Below are positions 24,188 to 32,641 of a DNA stretch of 64,000 nt, in pieces. Source of the stretch: Paenibacillus tyrphae (lineage in GTDB: Bacteria > Bacillota > Bacilli > Paenibacillales > NBRC-103111); NCBI RefSeq assembly GCF_000722545.1, contig NZ_JNVM01000002.1, positions 367,477 to 431,476 of the forward strand, written 5' to 3'. How positions within the stretch are numbered: the stretch's first letter is position 1; each line of letters starts with the position of its first letter. The notes under the pieces are model-generated. The model made no database searches and was not told the DNA's origin. It saw only the letters and a list, made by a program, of their open reading frames with translations. The translations under genes and the position numbers were made by a program.

Positions 24188-25372
24188 TTAGTCAACTACG
24201 ATCTGCTGTTCCCCCCGGATTCTCCGGCTGCCCCATACATAGCCCGTAAGCAGCGCAAGCAGCAGGATCAACAGCCAGAACGGCGTTTCCGGGCTGATCC
24301 GGTACAGGAACGTGCCGGCCAACGGACCGAGAAGCGATCCGATCCCGATGGATGCGGCGATCATGCCTGCGGCAGCGCCCTGTTCATGCTTCGCTACGGC
24401 CAAGGAAGCTCCCGAGGTGAAGCCGGGGATCGCCAGCCCCACTCCGACCCCCATCAGGGCGAAAGCGGCAAAGAACGTGACGATATGGCTGAAGCTTACC
24501 AGCAGCACAAGAGCGACGGCGAAGACTGGGACTCCCAGCTTCAGCAATTTTAAGGGCGTCAACCGGTTTTTGCGGACGACCGTGAACTGAACCAGCGCCA
24601 TCATGAAGCCGATGCAGAACAGAGCTGCGCCGACCGCTTGCGCCGTTTCGGTCGCCGACAGGCCGAGCTTATCCTGAAAATAAAATCCGGCGGTTACCTG
24701 GGTCTGGATCAACGCCATCATGACGATCATCGCGACCGCAAGGTAAGGAAGTATTCCTTTGCGCAGCGTTTTTTTCTGCTGGCCGTGTACTTGCGGCTTG
24801 GAATTCGCCATGCCGAAGGCGACCCAGAGCATGACAAGCAGAGGCAGAACCACCGCGAGATAGATCGGGGCGAGCAGACTCAGAGCGGTCAGCAGCGCGC
24901 CGACTGCGGGACCGACAACAAGCCCGAGCCCGTTGGCGGCGCCGATCAACGACATGCCGGCGGCGCGGTCCTTCTCCGTCGTAATATCCGCCATATACGC
25001 CTGGCTGGACGACAGGACGGCCGGAAACGCGGCTCCCAGCAGCAGGCGCGAGATGAGCAGCAGCGTAAACAATACGGCAGGCTGAAACTTTCCGTCCAGT
25101 CCTTGCTCGGTCACCGCGACGAACATGCCGAAGCTGGCGGCCATGCCCGTCAGGCCGATCAGCAGCACCGGCTTGCGTCCGATGCGATCGCTCAAGCTTC
25201 CCCAGAGCGCCGAAGTGAGCAGCACCATAAATGAGGAAGCCGCGACAATCCAGCCGGCATCCGTTTCCGAAAGCCCGAGCTCACGGATCAGCGGAGCTAC
25301 GAGCGGATTGAGAATGCCCAGACCGACATAGCCGATCAGGACCGAAGTAAAAATAATGGATTTTGCACGCAT
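24188..25372 (-). CDS. MFS transporter, possible siderophore or drug exporter
   Basis: A 394-residue 12-TM major facilitator. Motif A is SDRIGRKPVLLIGLTGM; RLLLGAAFPAVLSSSQAYMAD and GLVVGPAVGALL follow the DHA1 pattern. Its location beside a PchR-like regulator and a siderophore-binding protein suggests siderophore export, as for several DHA1 proteins in siderophore loci, but no siderophore biosynthesis genes are visible. The gene reads toward the regulator with a 62-base gap. Confidence 0.78.
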   Translation of the reverse strand: MRAKSIIFTSVLIGYVGLGILNPLVAPLIRELGLSETDAGWIVAASSFMVLLTSALWGSLSDRIGRKPVLLIGLTGMAASFGMFVAVTEQGLDGKFQPAVLFTLLLISRLLLGAAFPAVLSSSQAYMADITTEKDRAAGMSLIGAANGLGLVVGPAVGALLTALSLLAPIYLAVVLPLLVMLWVAFGMANSKPQVHGQQKKTLRKGILPYLAVAMIVMMALIQTQVTAGFYFQDKLGLSATETAQAVGAALFCIGFMMALVQFTVVRKNRLTPLKLLKLGVPVFAVALVLLVSFSHIVTFFAAFALMGVGVGLAIPGFTSGASLAVAKHEQGAAAGMIAASIGIGSLLGPLAGTFLYRISPETPFWLLILLLALLTGYVWGSRRIRGEQQIVVD

Positions 25373-25484
25373 CTAACAATTCCTCCCTCCGTTTCGTTCT
25401 CTATTCTAGAGCGAACGGAAGCCGGTGTCCGCCGTCCTGCGGAGCATGCCGAACACCAGAGGGATTTTTTCTTAGGGCACGACA

Positions 25485-25544
25485 CAAAAGCACGGTTCGC
25501 TACCCTATCCGCTTGAAGCGAATCTCCGAATGGCAAACCGTGCT
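25485..25544 (-). terminator. Terminator of the nrd operon
   Basis: The 9-bp arms AGCACGGTT and AACCGTGCT enclose about 38 bases. On the minus strand the hairpin ends in CTTTTGTG, about 45 bases after nrdF. The rest of the 25373-25587 gap shows nothing else. Confidence 0.6.
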
Positions 25545-25587
25545 TCTCTATTTAAAGTAGACTGCCTGCACTATGGGCAGCCGCCAT

Positions 25588-26550
25588 TTATTCAAACCGG
25601 AAATCGTCGTCGGTCAGCGGCTCGACGTGAATCGTGCGCACATAGCCGTTTCCTTTTTTGGAAAAGAAATCATGCTGCTTCGTCCGGGTGCTGATGCCGT
25701 TCAAGACGATCGGGTTGATCTCTTCCTCCTCGAACAGCGGGTCCTGGCCCAAATTCATCAGCGCTTTGTTCGCGTTGTAGCGCAGAAACGCCTTCACCTC
25801 GTCGACTAGGCCGACGGAGGCGTAAAGCTGCTCCGTATACCGTTCCTCGTTGCCGTGCAAATACCGCAGCAGTCCAAGCAGCGTCTCGCTGGCGTCCTCC
25901 TGGTCCTCCTCGCTCAGCCCGGCGAACACCTCCTGCGCGAGCACACCGACATACAGTCCGTGGATGCTCTCGTCGCGCAGAATGAGATCGATGATTTCGC
26001 CGCTGCTCGTCATTTTCCCCTGCCCGGCCAAATAGAGCGGATAGAAAAAGCCGCTGTAGAACAAGTAGCTTTCCAGCAAGACGGACGCGCACATCGCCAA
26101 GTACAGCTCCTTCGGCGTCCGGATGTGGTTGTAGTATTGGGAGATCGTCTCCGCTTTCGTCTGCAAAAACACATTTTGCTCCACCCAGCGGAACACGCCG
26201 TCGATCTCTTCGGTTGTCGCCAGCGTCGTAAAGATGCTGCTGTACGATTTGGCGTGAATTTGCTCCATCATGCCCATAAACCCGAGCACCGCCTTGCGCT
26301 GCAGCCCTTCGACGTGCTCCAGCAGTTTCGGCATCCCGACGCCGCCCTGGACCGTATCGAGCAGCGTCAATCCGCCAAGCACCTTCATATATAAATCGCG
26401 TTCGTCGTCATTGAGCGTCAGCCAGCTCATTTTGTCGTCGGACAGCGGAATTTCGTCGTCGGTCCAGAACTGCATGATGTTCTGGTTCCAGAAGGTTATC
26501 GTAAAATCATCATCCGGACGGTTCCAGTTGACCGCCTTCAACACGCTCAT
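25588..26550 (-). CDS. nrdF: Class Ib ribonucleotide reductase beta subunit
   Basis: A 320-residue R2F subunit, the usual length. It carries the metal-ligand and radical landmarks LTLLDTVQGG, MGMMEQIHAKSYSSIF (EQIH plus the adjacent radical tyrosine) and LILRDESIHGLYVG. It supplies the dimetal-tyrosyl radical, probably Mn(III)2-Y assembled with NrdI or an Fe form. It is the third gene of nrdI-nrdE-nrdF. Confidence 0.95.
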   Translation of the reverse strand: MSVLKAVNWNRPDDDFTITFWNQNIMQFWTDDEIPLSDDKMSWLTLNDDERDLYMKVLGGLTLLDTVQGGVGMPKLLEHVEGLQRKAVLGFMGMMEQIHAKSYSSIFTTLATTEEIDGVFRWVEQNVFLQTKAETISQYYNHIRTPKELYLAMCASVLLESYLFYSGFFYPLYLAGQGKMTSSGEIIDLILRDESIHGLYVGVLAQEVFAGLSEEDQEDASETLLGLLRYLHGNEERYTEQLYASVGLVDEVKAFLRYNANKALMNLGQDPLFEEEEINPIVLNGISTRTKQHDFFSKKGNGYVRTIHVEPLTDDDFRFE

Positions 26551-26592
26551 ACCATTGGCTCCTCTCTCTTGCTTGCTCGAATGCTGTCGTCG

Positions 26593-28677
26593 TTACACGG
26601 AGCAGCTTATGCATTCTTCCATCGTCAACCGGTTCGTCCGGGTATAGTACAGCGACTTCAAGCCTTTGCGGGCCGCATAAATGTAATACCGTGCCAGCTG
26701 TCTCGTCGTCACGTCGCTGTTGACGTGCAGTACGGTCGAGATGCCTTGGTCGACGTGTGTCTGAATCTCCGCGATCAGATCCAACACCTTGAACTGGTCC
26801 ATCTGGTAGGCGGACTTATAGTAGAAGAAGTTGTCCCGGTTCATATACGGCATCGGGTAATACGTCGTCGAGTTCGCGTACGTCCGCGTCTCGATCGGCT
26901 CCACGATTGGCATGATGCTGGAGGTCGCATTTTGGATATACGAGATGCTTTGCGTTGGGGCAATCGCCAGCCGATAGGCATGATACAGCCCGTGCGTGCG
27001 AACGGCCTCCTGCAGCGCCCGCCAATCTTCGGGAGAAGGAATCGCCATTTGCCCGAACAGTTCCTTAACCTTCTCCGTACCCGGGCGGTAATCCGTACTA
27101 ATGTAACGAGCGAAATAACTGCCGTCGGCGTAATCCGACCGCTCGAAGCCTGCGAACGTAACCCCCGTCTTCTTCGCCGTCTCCATACTGGCTTCCAGCG
27201 AGTAGAAATTCATCATCATGAAGAAGGTGCGAACGAAATCTTTGGCTTCTTCGCTTTCGTACGCGATCTTGTTCTTCGCCAGGAAGCCGTGCAAGTTCAT
27301 CGCGCCGAGCCCGACCGAATGCATCTCGCGGTTCGCTTTCGCCACGCCCGGCGCATTGGCGACATGGGTCATATCGCTGACCGCCGTTAACGCCATGATC
27401 CCTTCGTGGACCGATTCACGTATTTTGCCCTGTTCCATCACATTGACGATGTTAAGCGAAGCCAGATTGCAGCTGATATCGCGCCGGATGATGTCCGGCT
27501 GCCCGTAATCGGCGATCTCCGACGTTTCCTGAAGCTGGAAAATTTCCGTGCACAGATTGGACATTTTAATCGAACCGATATTTTTAAGCGCATGCGCCCG
27601 GTTGGCGTTGCTTTTGTTCATCATGTATGGGTACCCGGATTCGAGCTGCACCGTCGCAATCTTCACGAGCATGTCGCGCGCGCTCATGACGGCTTTCTTG
27701 CGCACCCGGTCGTCGGCCATCAGCTGGTCGTACATCTCGTCCATATCCATGTCGTCGAGATGCGTCCCGTAGGCCTTCCAGACGGAATATGGCGCAAACA
27801 CGTGAAGCGGCTCGTTCTCCTCGGCCAGTCGGTAAAACCGGTTCGGAACGATCAGGCCGATCGAGAGCGTCTTCAGCCGGCTTTTCTCGTCCGCGTTAAT
27901 TTTTTTGCTGTCCAGAAACTCCATAACGTCCCAGCCGAAAATGTTGTAATAGGCTGCACCGGAGCCTTTGCGCTGTCCCATCTGATCGGCATACGAGAAC
28001 GCGTCCTCCATCAGCTTCAGCACCGGCATGATGCCTTTGGCGGCGCCTTCCACGCCTTTGATCGGCTCTCCGCGTCCGCGCAGCTTGGACAGATTCACCG
28101 CGACGCCGCCGCCGATTTTGGACAGCTGCATGCACGTCGCAAGCACGTAGTTGATCGAATTGAGCGAGTCGTCCATCTCCAGCAAAAAGCACGATACCAT
28201 CTCGCCGCGACGGCTTTTTCCGGCGTTGAGGAACGTCGGAGTCGCCGGCTGCAGCCGCTGCTCCATCATCGAAGCCGCCAAGGCCCGGGCCGTGTTCGCA
28301 TCGCCTCGTCCGAGATACAGCGCCACGATCGCCACGCGGTCGGGATAATGCTCCAGGTAGAGCGAACGGTCATTGCTTTTCATCGCATAATCGGTATAAA
28401 ATTTCGACGCCGCCATGTACGACTGGAACTGGAAGCCGTAGCTGTGCGCAATCCGGTAGATGTCCTCGACCTCTTCCGGCGAATAGCGGTCGTACACGTT
28501 CTCGTAGAAGTCGTTGTCGATCATATAACGGACCTTTTCAGCCGTATCGGCGAAACGGATGCTGCTGCGTTCCACCTCTTCCATAAACGCTCGGACCGCC
28601 TCCCGGTCCTTCTCCAGTTGAAAAAATCCGTCCGCTTCCCGCCGCATCAGTTGGTTGTTCAATTCAATATGCCGCAA
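26593..28677 (-). CDS. nrdE: Class Ib ribonucleotide reductase alpha subunit
   Basis: A 694-residue catalytic subunit: MVSCFLLEMDDSLNSI, IGGGVAVNLSKLRGRGEPI, the catalytic NLCTEIFQ motif (NxCxE), APTQSISYIQNATSSIMPI, the radical-transfer tyrosines near YYPMPYMNRDNFFYYKSAYQ, and a C-terminal ECISCSV redox pair. It reduces ribonucleoside diphosphates. It overlaps nrdI by 14 bases. As in other NrdE proteins the N-terminal ATP-cone is absent. Confidence 0.95.
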   Translation of the reverse strand: MRHIELNNQLMRREADGFFQLEKDREAVRAFMEEVERSSIRFADTAEKVRYMIDNDFYENVYDRYSPEEVEDIYRIAHSYGFQFQSYMAASKFYTDYAMKSNDRSLYLEHYPDRVAIVALYLGRGDANTARALAASMMEQRLQPATPTFLNAGKSRRGEMVSCFLLEMDDSLNSINYVLATCMQLSKIGGGVAVNLSKLRGRGEPIKGVEGAAKGIMPVLKLMEDAFSYADQMGQRKGSGAAYYNIFGWDVMEFLDSKKINADEKSRLKTLSIGLIVPNRFYRLAEENEPLHVFAPYSVWKAYGTHLDDMDMDEMYDQLMADDRVRKKAVMSARDMLVKIATVQLESGYPYMMNKSNANRAHALKNIGSIKMSNLCTEIFQLQETSEIADYGQPDIIRRDISCNLASLNIVNVMEQGKIRESVHEGIMALTAVSDMTHVANAPGVAKANREMHSVGLGAMNLHGFLAKNKIAYESEEAKDFVRTFFMMMNFYSLEASMETAKKTGVTFAGFERSDYADGSYFARYISTDYRPGTEKVKELFGQMAIPSPEDWRALQEAVRTHGLYHAYRLAIAPTQSISYIQNATSSIMPIVEPIETRTYANSTTYYPMPYMNRDNFFYYKSAYQMDQFKVLDLIAEIQTHVDQGISTVLHVNSDVTTRQLARYYIYAARKGLKSLYYTRTNRLTMEECISCSV

Positions 28678-29023
28678 CGGTGCCCACCTCGCTTCTAAAC
28701 GTTTCTACATCGCGCTTCGTCCCTGCAAGCTCGAATTTGCCCAAAACCGGCACGCCGTACATGAATGAAATCCGATCGGCGCTCTTGGCAAAGCCATCGC
28801 CCCAATTGCGGTTGCCGCTGGAGGCGACCCCAAGCAGCCGGCTGTGATTGCGCTCAAGAAAGGCGGCCGTTTTCTCCGGAACCTGACCGAAACCGGTCGT
28901 ATACGTAACAAGGACGAAAGGCTCGTCCATCTGCATGTTCTCCTCGATTTGAACCGATGGCATATTCAGCTTACCGATAAATCTCCGCACATTCCCCGTT
29001 CTGGAATCGTACGCAATCAGCAT
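28664..29023 (-). CDS. nrdI: Flavodoxin-like NrdI, NrdF metallocofactor maturation
   Basis: A 119-residue NrdI flavoprotein: IAYDSRTGNVRRFI (phosphate-binding loop), VTYTTGFGQVPE and GVASSGNRNWGDGFAKSAD, the family signature. It supplies oxidant to NrdF for Mn cofactor assembly. First gene of the operon, preceded by AAGGAG and a long leader with a cobalamin riboswitch. No nrdH glutaredoxin gene is present in the operon. Confidence 0.93.
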   Translation of the reverse strand: MLIAYDSRTGNVRRFIGKLNMPSVQIEENMQMDEPFVLVTYTTGFGQVPEKTAAFLERNHSRLLGVASSGNRNWGDGFAKSADRISFMYGVPVLGKFELAGTKRDVETFRSEVGTVAAY

Positions 29024-29070
29024 GGGTTCTCGTCTCCTTTTTTCTCTCCCGCCAACGCCTCAGGCCCGGC

Positions 29071-29142
29071 AAAAAAAGACGCCGCCGGCCCGCAGAACGG
29101 ACCGAATGCGTCTCAAAAACAGCATGTAAATAAACATGCTGT
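29071..29142 (-). terminator. Expression platform of the cobalamin riboswitch
   Basis: Two minus-strand hairpins lie between the riboswitch and nrdI. The first (29119-29142) is a perfect ACAGCATG/CATGCTGT stem followed by TTTTTG. The second (about 29078-29113) has AGACGC/GCGTCT outer and GGTCCG/CGGGCC inner stems, followed by seven T residues. Both look like intrinsic terminators, so cobalamin binding probably stops transcription before nrdIEF. Confidence 0.75.
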
Positions 29143-29192
29143 CTAAGCACGATGCCGGACACGTTCCTATCTCCGTAGGGCGGGTGTCGAGT

Positions 29193-29371
29193 GAACAGGC
29201 AGGTCTCCTGGCTCGGAGTCATCGCTCCCTCCCCCTTCCCGGCCATCCATGCAGCAAGACCAGTGGGCGAACTCGGAGGGACACTCTTCCTTACAGTGGC
29301 GGGACCGCGCCGGCTTTGCACCGGACTTCCCTATTAAGCCTGTCCGTGTCTTTCGCGGAAAGGCACCTGTC
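29193..29371 (-). ncRNA. Cobalamin (AdoCbl) riboswitch controlling nrdIEF
   Basis: Read on the minus strand, the leader contains the cobalamin riboswitch signature in order: AGGTGCC near 29368, GGGAAGTCCGGTGCAAAGCC, GGTCCCGCCACTGTAA (the GCCACTG core), and GACTCCGAGCCAGGAGACC (the B12 box) followed by TGCC, ending near 29194. It lies in the 5' leader of the B12-independent class Ib reductase. The logic known from other bacteria is that B12 represses this reductase when a B12-dependent class II enzyme can work. Confidence 0.95.
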
Positions 29372-29376
29372 CAATC

Positions 29377-29428
29377 ACGATATGTAGATGATAGTTTCAA
29401 ATCTATATCAAGATATTGTGTTTGTCAA
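29377..29428 (-). promoter_or_regulatory. nrd promoter with candidate NrdR boxes
   Basis: TTGACA (29428-29423), 17 bases, then TAGATT (29405-29400) form a promoter for the riboswitch-nrdIEF transcript. The spacer contains ACACAATATCTTGATA (29421-29406), close to the NrdR consensus CwATATnTwG core. A weaker second match, CTACATATCG (29387-29378), lies about 31 bases away centre to centre, the spacing usual for paired NrdR boxes. Confidence 0.65.
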
Positions 29429-29528
29429 GACTAATGCTCACGGCTTGAACAGTGGTCTGCGGGTGATTTTTGGGGCGCATTCGGCCCCACCTGCCTCCTG
29501 GTGCGGGTTCCGCAAATGTGGATATTTA

Positions 29529-29580
29529 TTGACCGTTTTAAATATGATGATTATAATATTTATGATGATCATCATATTTA
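29529..29580 (+). promoter_or_regulatory. Promoter with long palindromic operator
   Basis: TTGACC (29529-29534), a 17-base spacer and TATAAT (29552-29557) make a near-ideal promoter for the Fe-S protein gene. It is overlapped by an inverted repeat: TAAATATGATGA at 29539-29550 is complementary to TCATCATATTTA at 29569-29580, with a further TGATGATCATCA core. The TetR-family gene downstream is the obvious candidate repressor. Confidence 0.7.
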
Positions 29581-29631
29581 GGTCGTCGATCCGGTTTCTT
29601 CATTTTCGTTTTTGGAACGAAAGGAGCTATA

Positions 29632-30978
29632 ATGATCATGAGAAGAAAGCTTGAAGACCACCCTACCGTCCGACAGCATCTTGCCAATCAGCCCCCTTCC
29701 GGCACGTCCCGGGGAACGGCCCTCGATGCCGCCTGGCTGCGCAATCTTTGTCTGGAAGCGGGAGCGGACGACGTCGGCTTCGTTGCGGTCGAACGATTCG
29801 AGCTGGACGGACAGCGGCACGAAATACGCGAGCTGCTGCCGGATGCCGGTCTGCTGATCAGCTTCGTGTGCCGAATGAACCGCGAGCCGGTCCGGGCAGC
29901 GGCCCGCTCCGTCGCCAACGCGGAGTTTTATCATGTGCACGACCGCATCACGCATGTCGGGCATGAGATTGTAGCCCGTCTGGAGGCGATGGGCATCAAA
30001 TCGGTGAATCCTCCGATGGGCTTCCCCATGGAGGTGGCCAGGGACGGCAAGCAATGGGTCATTTCGCACAAGCCGATCGCCGTGGCGGCCGGGCTCGGTC
30101 AAATGGGCATTCACCGCAATGTCATTCATCCGAAATTCGGCAACTTCATTTTGCTCGGGACCATCGTGACCGACGCCCGCATTTCGGAGGAGTCCAGGCC
30201 CATCGACTACAATCCGTGTCTGGAATGCAAGCTCTGCGTCGCCGCCTGCCCCGTCGGCGCCATCGAACCGGACGGGCACTTTAATTTTTCGGCCTGCTAC
30301 ACGCACAACTACCGGGAATTTTCAGGCGGGTTCACCAACTGGATCGAGACGATTGCGGATAGTAAAAACGCCAAAGCGTACCGCGCCAAAGTCGAAGACG
30401 GAGAAACGGCCTCCATGTGGCAGAGCTTATCGTTCGGCGCCAATTACAAGGCTGCTTACTGCATGGCCGTCTGTCCCGCAGGAGAGGACGTCATCGGCGC
30501 GTTCTGGAACAACCGCAAGCAATTCCTGGAGGACATCGTCAAGCCGCTGCAGAACAAAAAGGAAACGATCTACGTCGTTCCCGGCTCCGATGCCGAGCAG
30601 CATGTCGTCCGCCGCTTTCCGCACAAGCAGGTGAAACGGGTAAGCAACGGGCTGCGCTCGAAGTCCGTCCGATCTTTTTTGAAGATGCTTCCGCTGTTCT
30701 TTCAGCGCCATCAGGCCAAGGACTTGGACGCAACGTATCATTTTACCTTTACCGGTCAGGAAGAAGCGAAAGCAACGGTCGTGATCAAGCAGCAGACGAT
30801 CACCGTAACGGAGGGGCATACCGGCGAAGCGGATTTTGAGCTGAACGCAGACAGCGGAACCTGGATTCGCGTCCTTGGGAAGATGGAGCATCCGCTTCCC
30901 GCCATGCTGCTTCGCAAAATCCGGACGAAAGGCCCGCTCAAGCTGCTTACTGCGTTCCGCAAATGCTTTCCTTCGTGA
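29632..30978 (+). CDS. Two-cluster 4Fe-4S protein with C-terminal SCP2-like domain
   Basis: A 448-residue protein. The middle resembles epoxyqueuosine reductase/reductive dehalogenase Fe-S proteins: IAVAAGLGQMGIHRNVIHPKFGN, then a ferredoxin motif CLECKLCVAACPVGAI (CxxCxxCxxxCP) and a second cysteine set around CMAVCPAGED. The last about 100 residues (YHFTFTGQEEAKATVVIKQQ onward, ending in LLTAFRKCF) look like an SCP2 sterol-carrier domain. It is not QueG itself, since the C-terminal half and tail differ. A redox enzyme acting on a hydrophobic substrate is possible. Probably regulated by the downstream TetR gene. Confidence 0.75.
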   Translation: MIMRRKLEDHPTVRQHLANQPPSGTSRGTALDAAWLRNLCLEAGADDVGFVAVERFELDGQRHEIRELLPDAGLLISFVCRMNREPVRAAARSVANAEFYHVHDRITHVGHEIVARLEAMGIKSVNPPMGFPMEVARDGKQWVISHKPIAVAAGLGQMGIHRNVIHPKFGNFILLGTIVTDARISEESRPIDYNPCLECKLCVAACPVGAIEPDGHFNFSACYTHNYREFSGGFTNWIETIADSKNAKAYRAKVEDGETASMWQSLSFGANYKAAYCMAVCPAGEDVIGAFWNNRKQFLEDIVKPLQNKKETIYVVPGSDAEQHVVRRFPHKQVKRVSNGLRSKSVRSFLKMLPLFFQRHQAKDLDATYHFTFTGQEEAKATVVIKQQTITVTEGHTGEADFELNADSGTWIRVLGKMEHPLPAMLLRKIRTKGPLKLLTAFRKCFPS

Positions 30979-31025
30979 CATCATGGAGAATACACATCAA
31001 TTATCGTTAGGCGTGGTGAGAAATA

Positions 31026-31601
31026 ATGCCTTATACCAAAAAACATAAAATGAACATCCGTCATAAAATTTTGCAAAGCGCCTCGCAAGCATTCCGGGCG
31101 AACGGGATCAAGGCGGTCAGCGTACCGCAAATTATGAGCGGAGCCGGACTGACGCACGGCGGCTTCTACGCCCATTTCGAAAACAAGGAGCAGTTGGTCG
31201 CCGAAGCGTGCAAAAGCGCGATGGAAGGCACCGTCACCCGGCTCGGCTCCGTCGCGGAACAGGCGTCAGACGGGGAGAAGCTAAACGCCGTGATCGAATC
31301 TTACTTGAGCGCGGCCCACCGCGACTCGTCGGAGCAAGGCTGTATCATGCCTGCCCTAGCGGGCGAAATCGCCCGCTCTTCCGAGGACATACGAGAAGTG
31401 TTTACCGAAGAGGTCTCCTGCTTTCTCTCCTTCGTCTCGGGACTTGCCGGTCAAGACGAGGACCAAAGCATCGCGCTGACCGCCACCATGGTCGGCTCCA
31501 TCCTGCTGGCCCGTTCCGTCAACGATCCGGAGCTAAGCGACAAAATTTTGAGCGCATGTCAAGCCGACTTAAAGCAAAGAACTGCCAGCCCCGTTTCTTA
31601 G
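31026..31601 (+). CDS. TetR/AcrR-family regulator
   Basis: A 191-residue regulator with N-terminal HTH: ILQSASQAFRANGIKAVSVP followed by GLTHGGFYAHFENKEQLV. This GGFYxHFxxKexL helix is typical of the NemR/AcrR group. The C-terminal half contains GCIMPALAGEIARSSEDIREV. It follows the Fe-S/SCP2 gene by 47 bases on the same strand and probably represses that operon through the palindrome near 29540-29580. Confidence 0.88.
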   Translation: MPYTKKHKMNIRHKILQSASQAFRANGIKAVSVPQIMSGAGLTHGGFYAHFENKEQLVAEACKSAMEGTVTRLGSVAEQASDGEKLNAVIESYLSAAHRDSSEQGCIMPALAGEIARSSEDIREVFTEEVSCFLSFVSGLAGQDEDQSIALTATMVGSILLARSVNDPELSDKILSACQADLKQRTASPVS

Positions 31602-31621
31602 CGGTGCGGCAGTTCTTTTTT
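31576..31621 (+). terminator. Terminator after the TetR gene
   Basis: AAAGAACTGCC pairs with GGCAGTTCTTT and the stem runs into TTTTTT. The stem begins inside the last codons of the regulator gene. Confidence 0.85.
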
Positions 31622-31663
31622 ATCCCATTAATTATTAACTTCATTGATAATATGCTGCATTAA

Positions 31664-31726
31664 CTATATTTTCGTCATAATCACGAAGTATTTGAACCAT
31701 CTTTGGATTTTTTGTCGAAGGCTCAT
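31664..31726 (-). CDS. 20-residue cationic amphipathic peptide ORF
   Basis: An ATG 13 bases after the stop of the arylamine N-acetyltransferase is preceded by a very strong ribosome site (AGGAGGAGG overlapping that stop). It encodes MSLRQKIQRWFKYFVIMTKI. The peptide is basic with alternating aromatic and hydrophobic residues and could be a small membrane-active protein. It could also be a chance ORF; nothing similar was recognised. Confidence 0.4.
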   Translation of the reverse strand: MSLRQKIQRWFKYFVIMTKI

Positions 31727-31739
31727 GCGTCCTCCTCCT

Positions 31740-32525
31740 TCATTCCAAAATAATGCCAAAATGACTGCGCAGCGCTTCGGCGTACTCTTCTTTGGTCTGC
31801 GGGGTAAAGGTTTCGACGCTGTCGGCGGTGAAAATCCGAAACTCCTCCCCGGCCAACGTCTTGCGCCCGTCCCGGGTACGAATCGCCGCCCTGGCATGAT
31901 TGATGAAGACCGAGTCGGGTGCGGTTTCGCACCAATGGCTCGCCATGATGAAGTCCTTAGGCAGCTGTGGCTCTTCGGTAAAGGAATACAGCCAGCACCA
32001 TTGCCCGTGCTTCAGCTCGCTGAGCACCCAACCGTAATAGGGGTCGCGCTCCATCCGGTAACATTCGTCTCCCTGCTGATGCTCTAGTCCTTCAATCAGT
32101 TGGACAGGCCGGCGTGGAACAATCCCGCCTACTCCCACATCGCACAGATACGTCGCACCTCCCGCCTCCACCTTCAGCACCTGATGGCGGCGCTTGGGGG
32201 GCGGTGCCGGCTCGTCGCGCCAGAAGCGGGCTACGAAATCCGTGACCGGGTATCCCAGCTCCCGCAGCAGCCAGCCGAAGAGCGCGTTAAGTTCGAAGCA
32301 GTATCCGCCGCGGCCACGAACGACAATTTTGTCGATCAGATCCTCGACTTCCAATGACAGCGGAATGCGACGCACAATATCCAGGTTTTCGTAAGGTACC
32401 GAATGAATATGGCATTCCTGCAATTCGGCCAGCACGGCCGCGCTTCCGTCCAGTGGACCGTCGTATCCGATACGTTCTAGGTAAGCGCTTACTTCGGGCC
32501 TCACATCATGGCGGCGGTCGATCAT
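31740..32525 (-). CDS. nat: Arylamine N-acetyltransferase
   Basis: A 261-residue NAT with the complete Cys-His-Asp triad: the nucleophile in RGRGGYCFELNALFGWLL, the His in KRRHQVLKV and the Asp in TYLCDVGVGG. It acetylates aromatic amines and hydrazines with acetyl-CoA, and relatives detoxify xenobiotics or release amide-linked products. The length fits bacterial NATs. The ATG has GGAG 8 bases upstream. Its stop codon overlaps the ribosome site of a 20-codon ORF. Confidence 0.92.
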   Translation of the reverse strand: MIDRRHDVRPEVSAYLERIGYDGPLDGSAAVLAELQECHIHSVPYENLDIVRRIPLSLEVEDLIDKIVVRGRGGYCFELNALFGWLLRELGYPVTDFVARFWRDEPAPPPKRRHQVLKVEAGGATYLCDVGVGGIVPRRPVQLIEGLEHQQGDECYRMERDPYYGWVLSELKHGQWCWLYSFTEEPQLPKDFIMASHWCETAPDSVFINHARAAIRTRDGRKTLAGEEFRIFTADSVETFTPQTKEEYAEALRSHFGIILE

Positions 32526-32641
32526 CGTCTAAACTCCACTCCTTGTCGGCATTGATTAGCGTAGAATAACGAAGTAATGTATTCGTGGAGCATCCTCAGA
32601 TATCCTTTTTTTCCGTACAATGCCGCTCAAGAAAGAAGCTC

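Noticed and set aside
29632..30978. Annotation as QueG (epoxyqueuosine reductase)
   Set aside because: The Fe-S core is similar, but the C-terminal SCP2-like tail and the second cysteine set context differ, and no queuosine genes are nearby.
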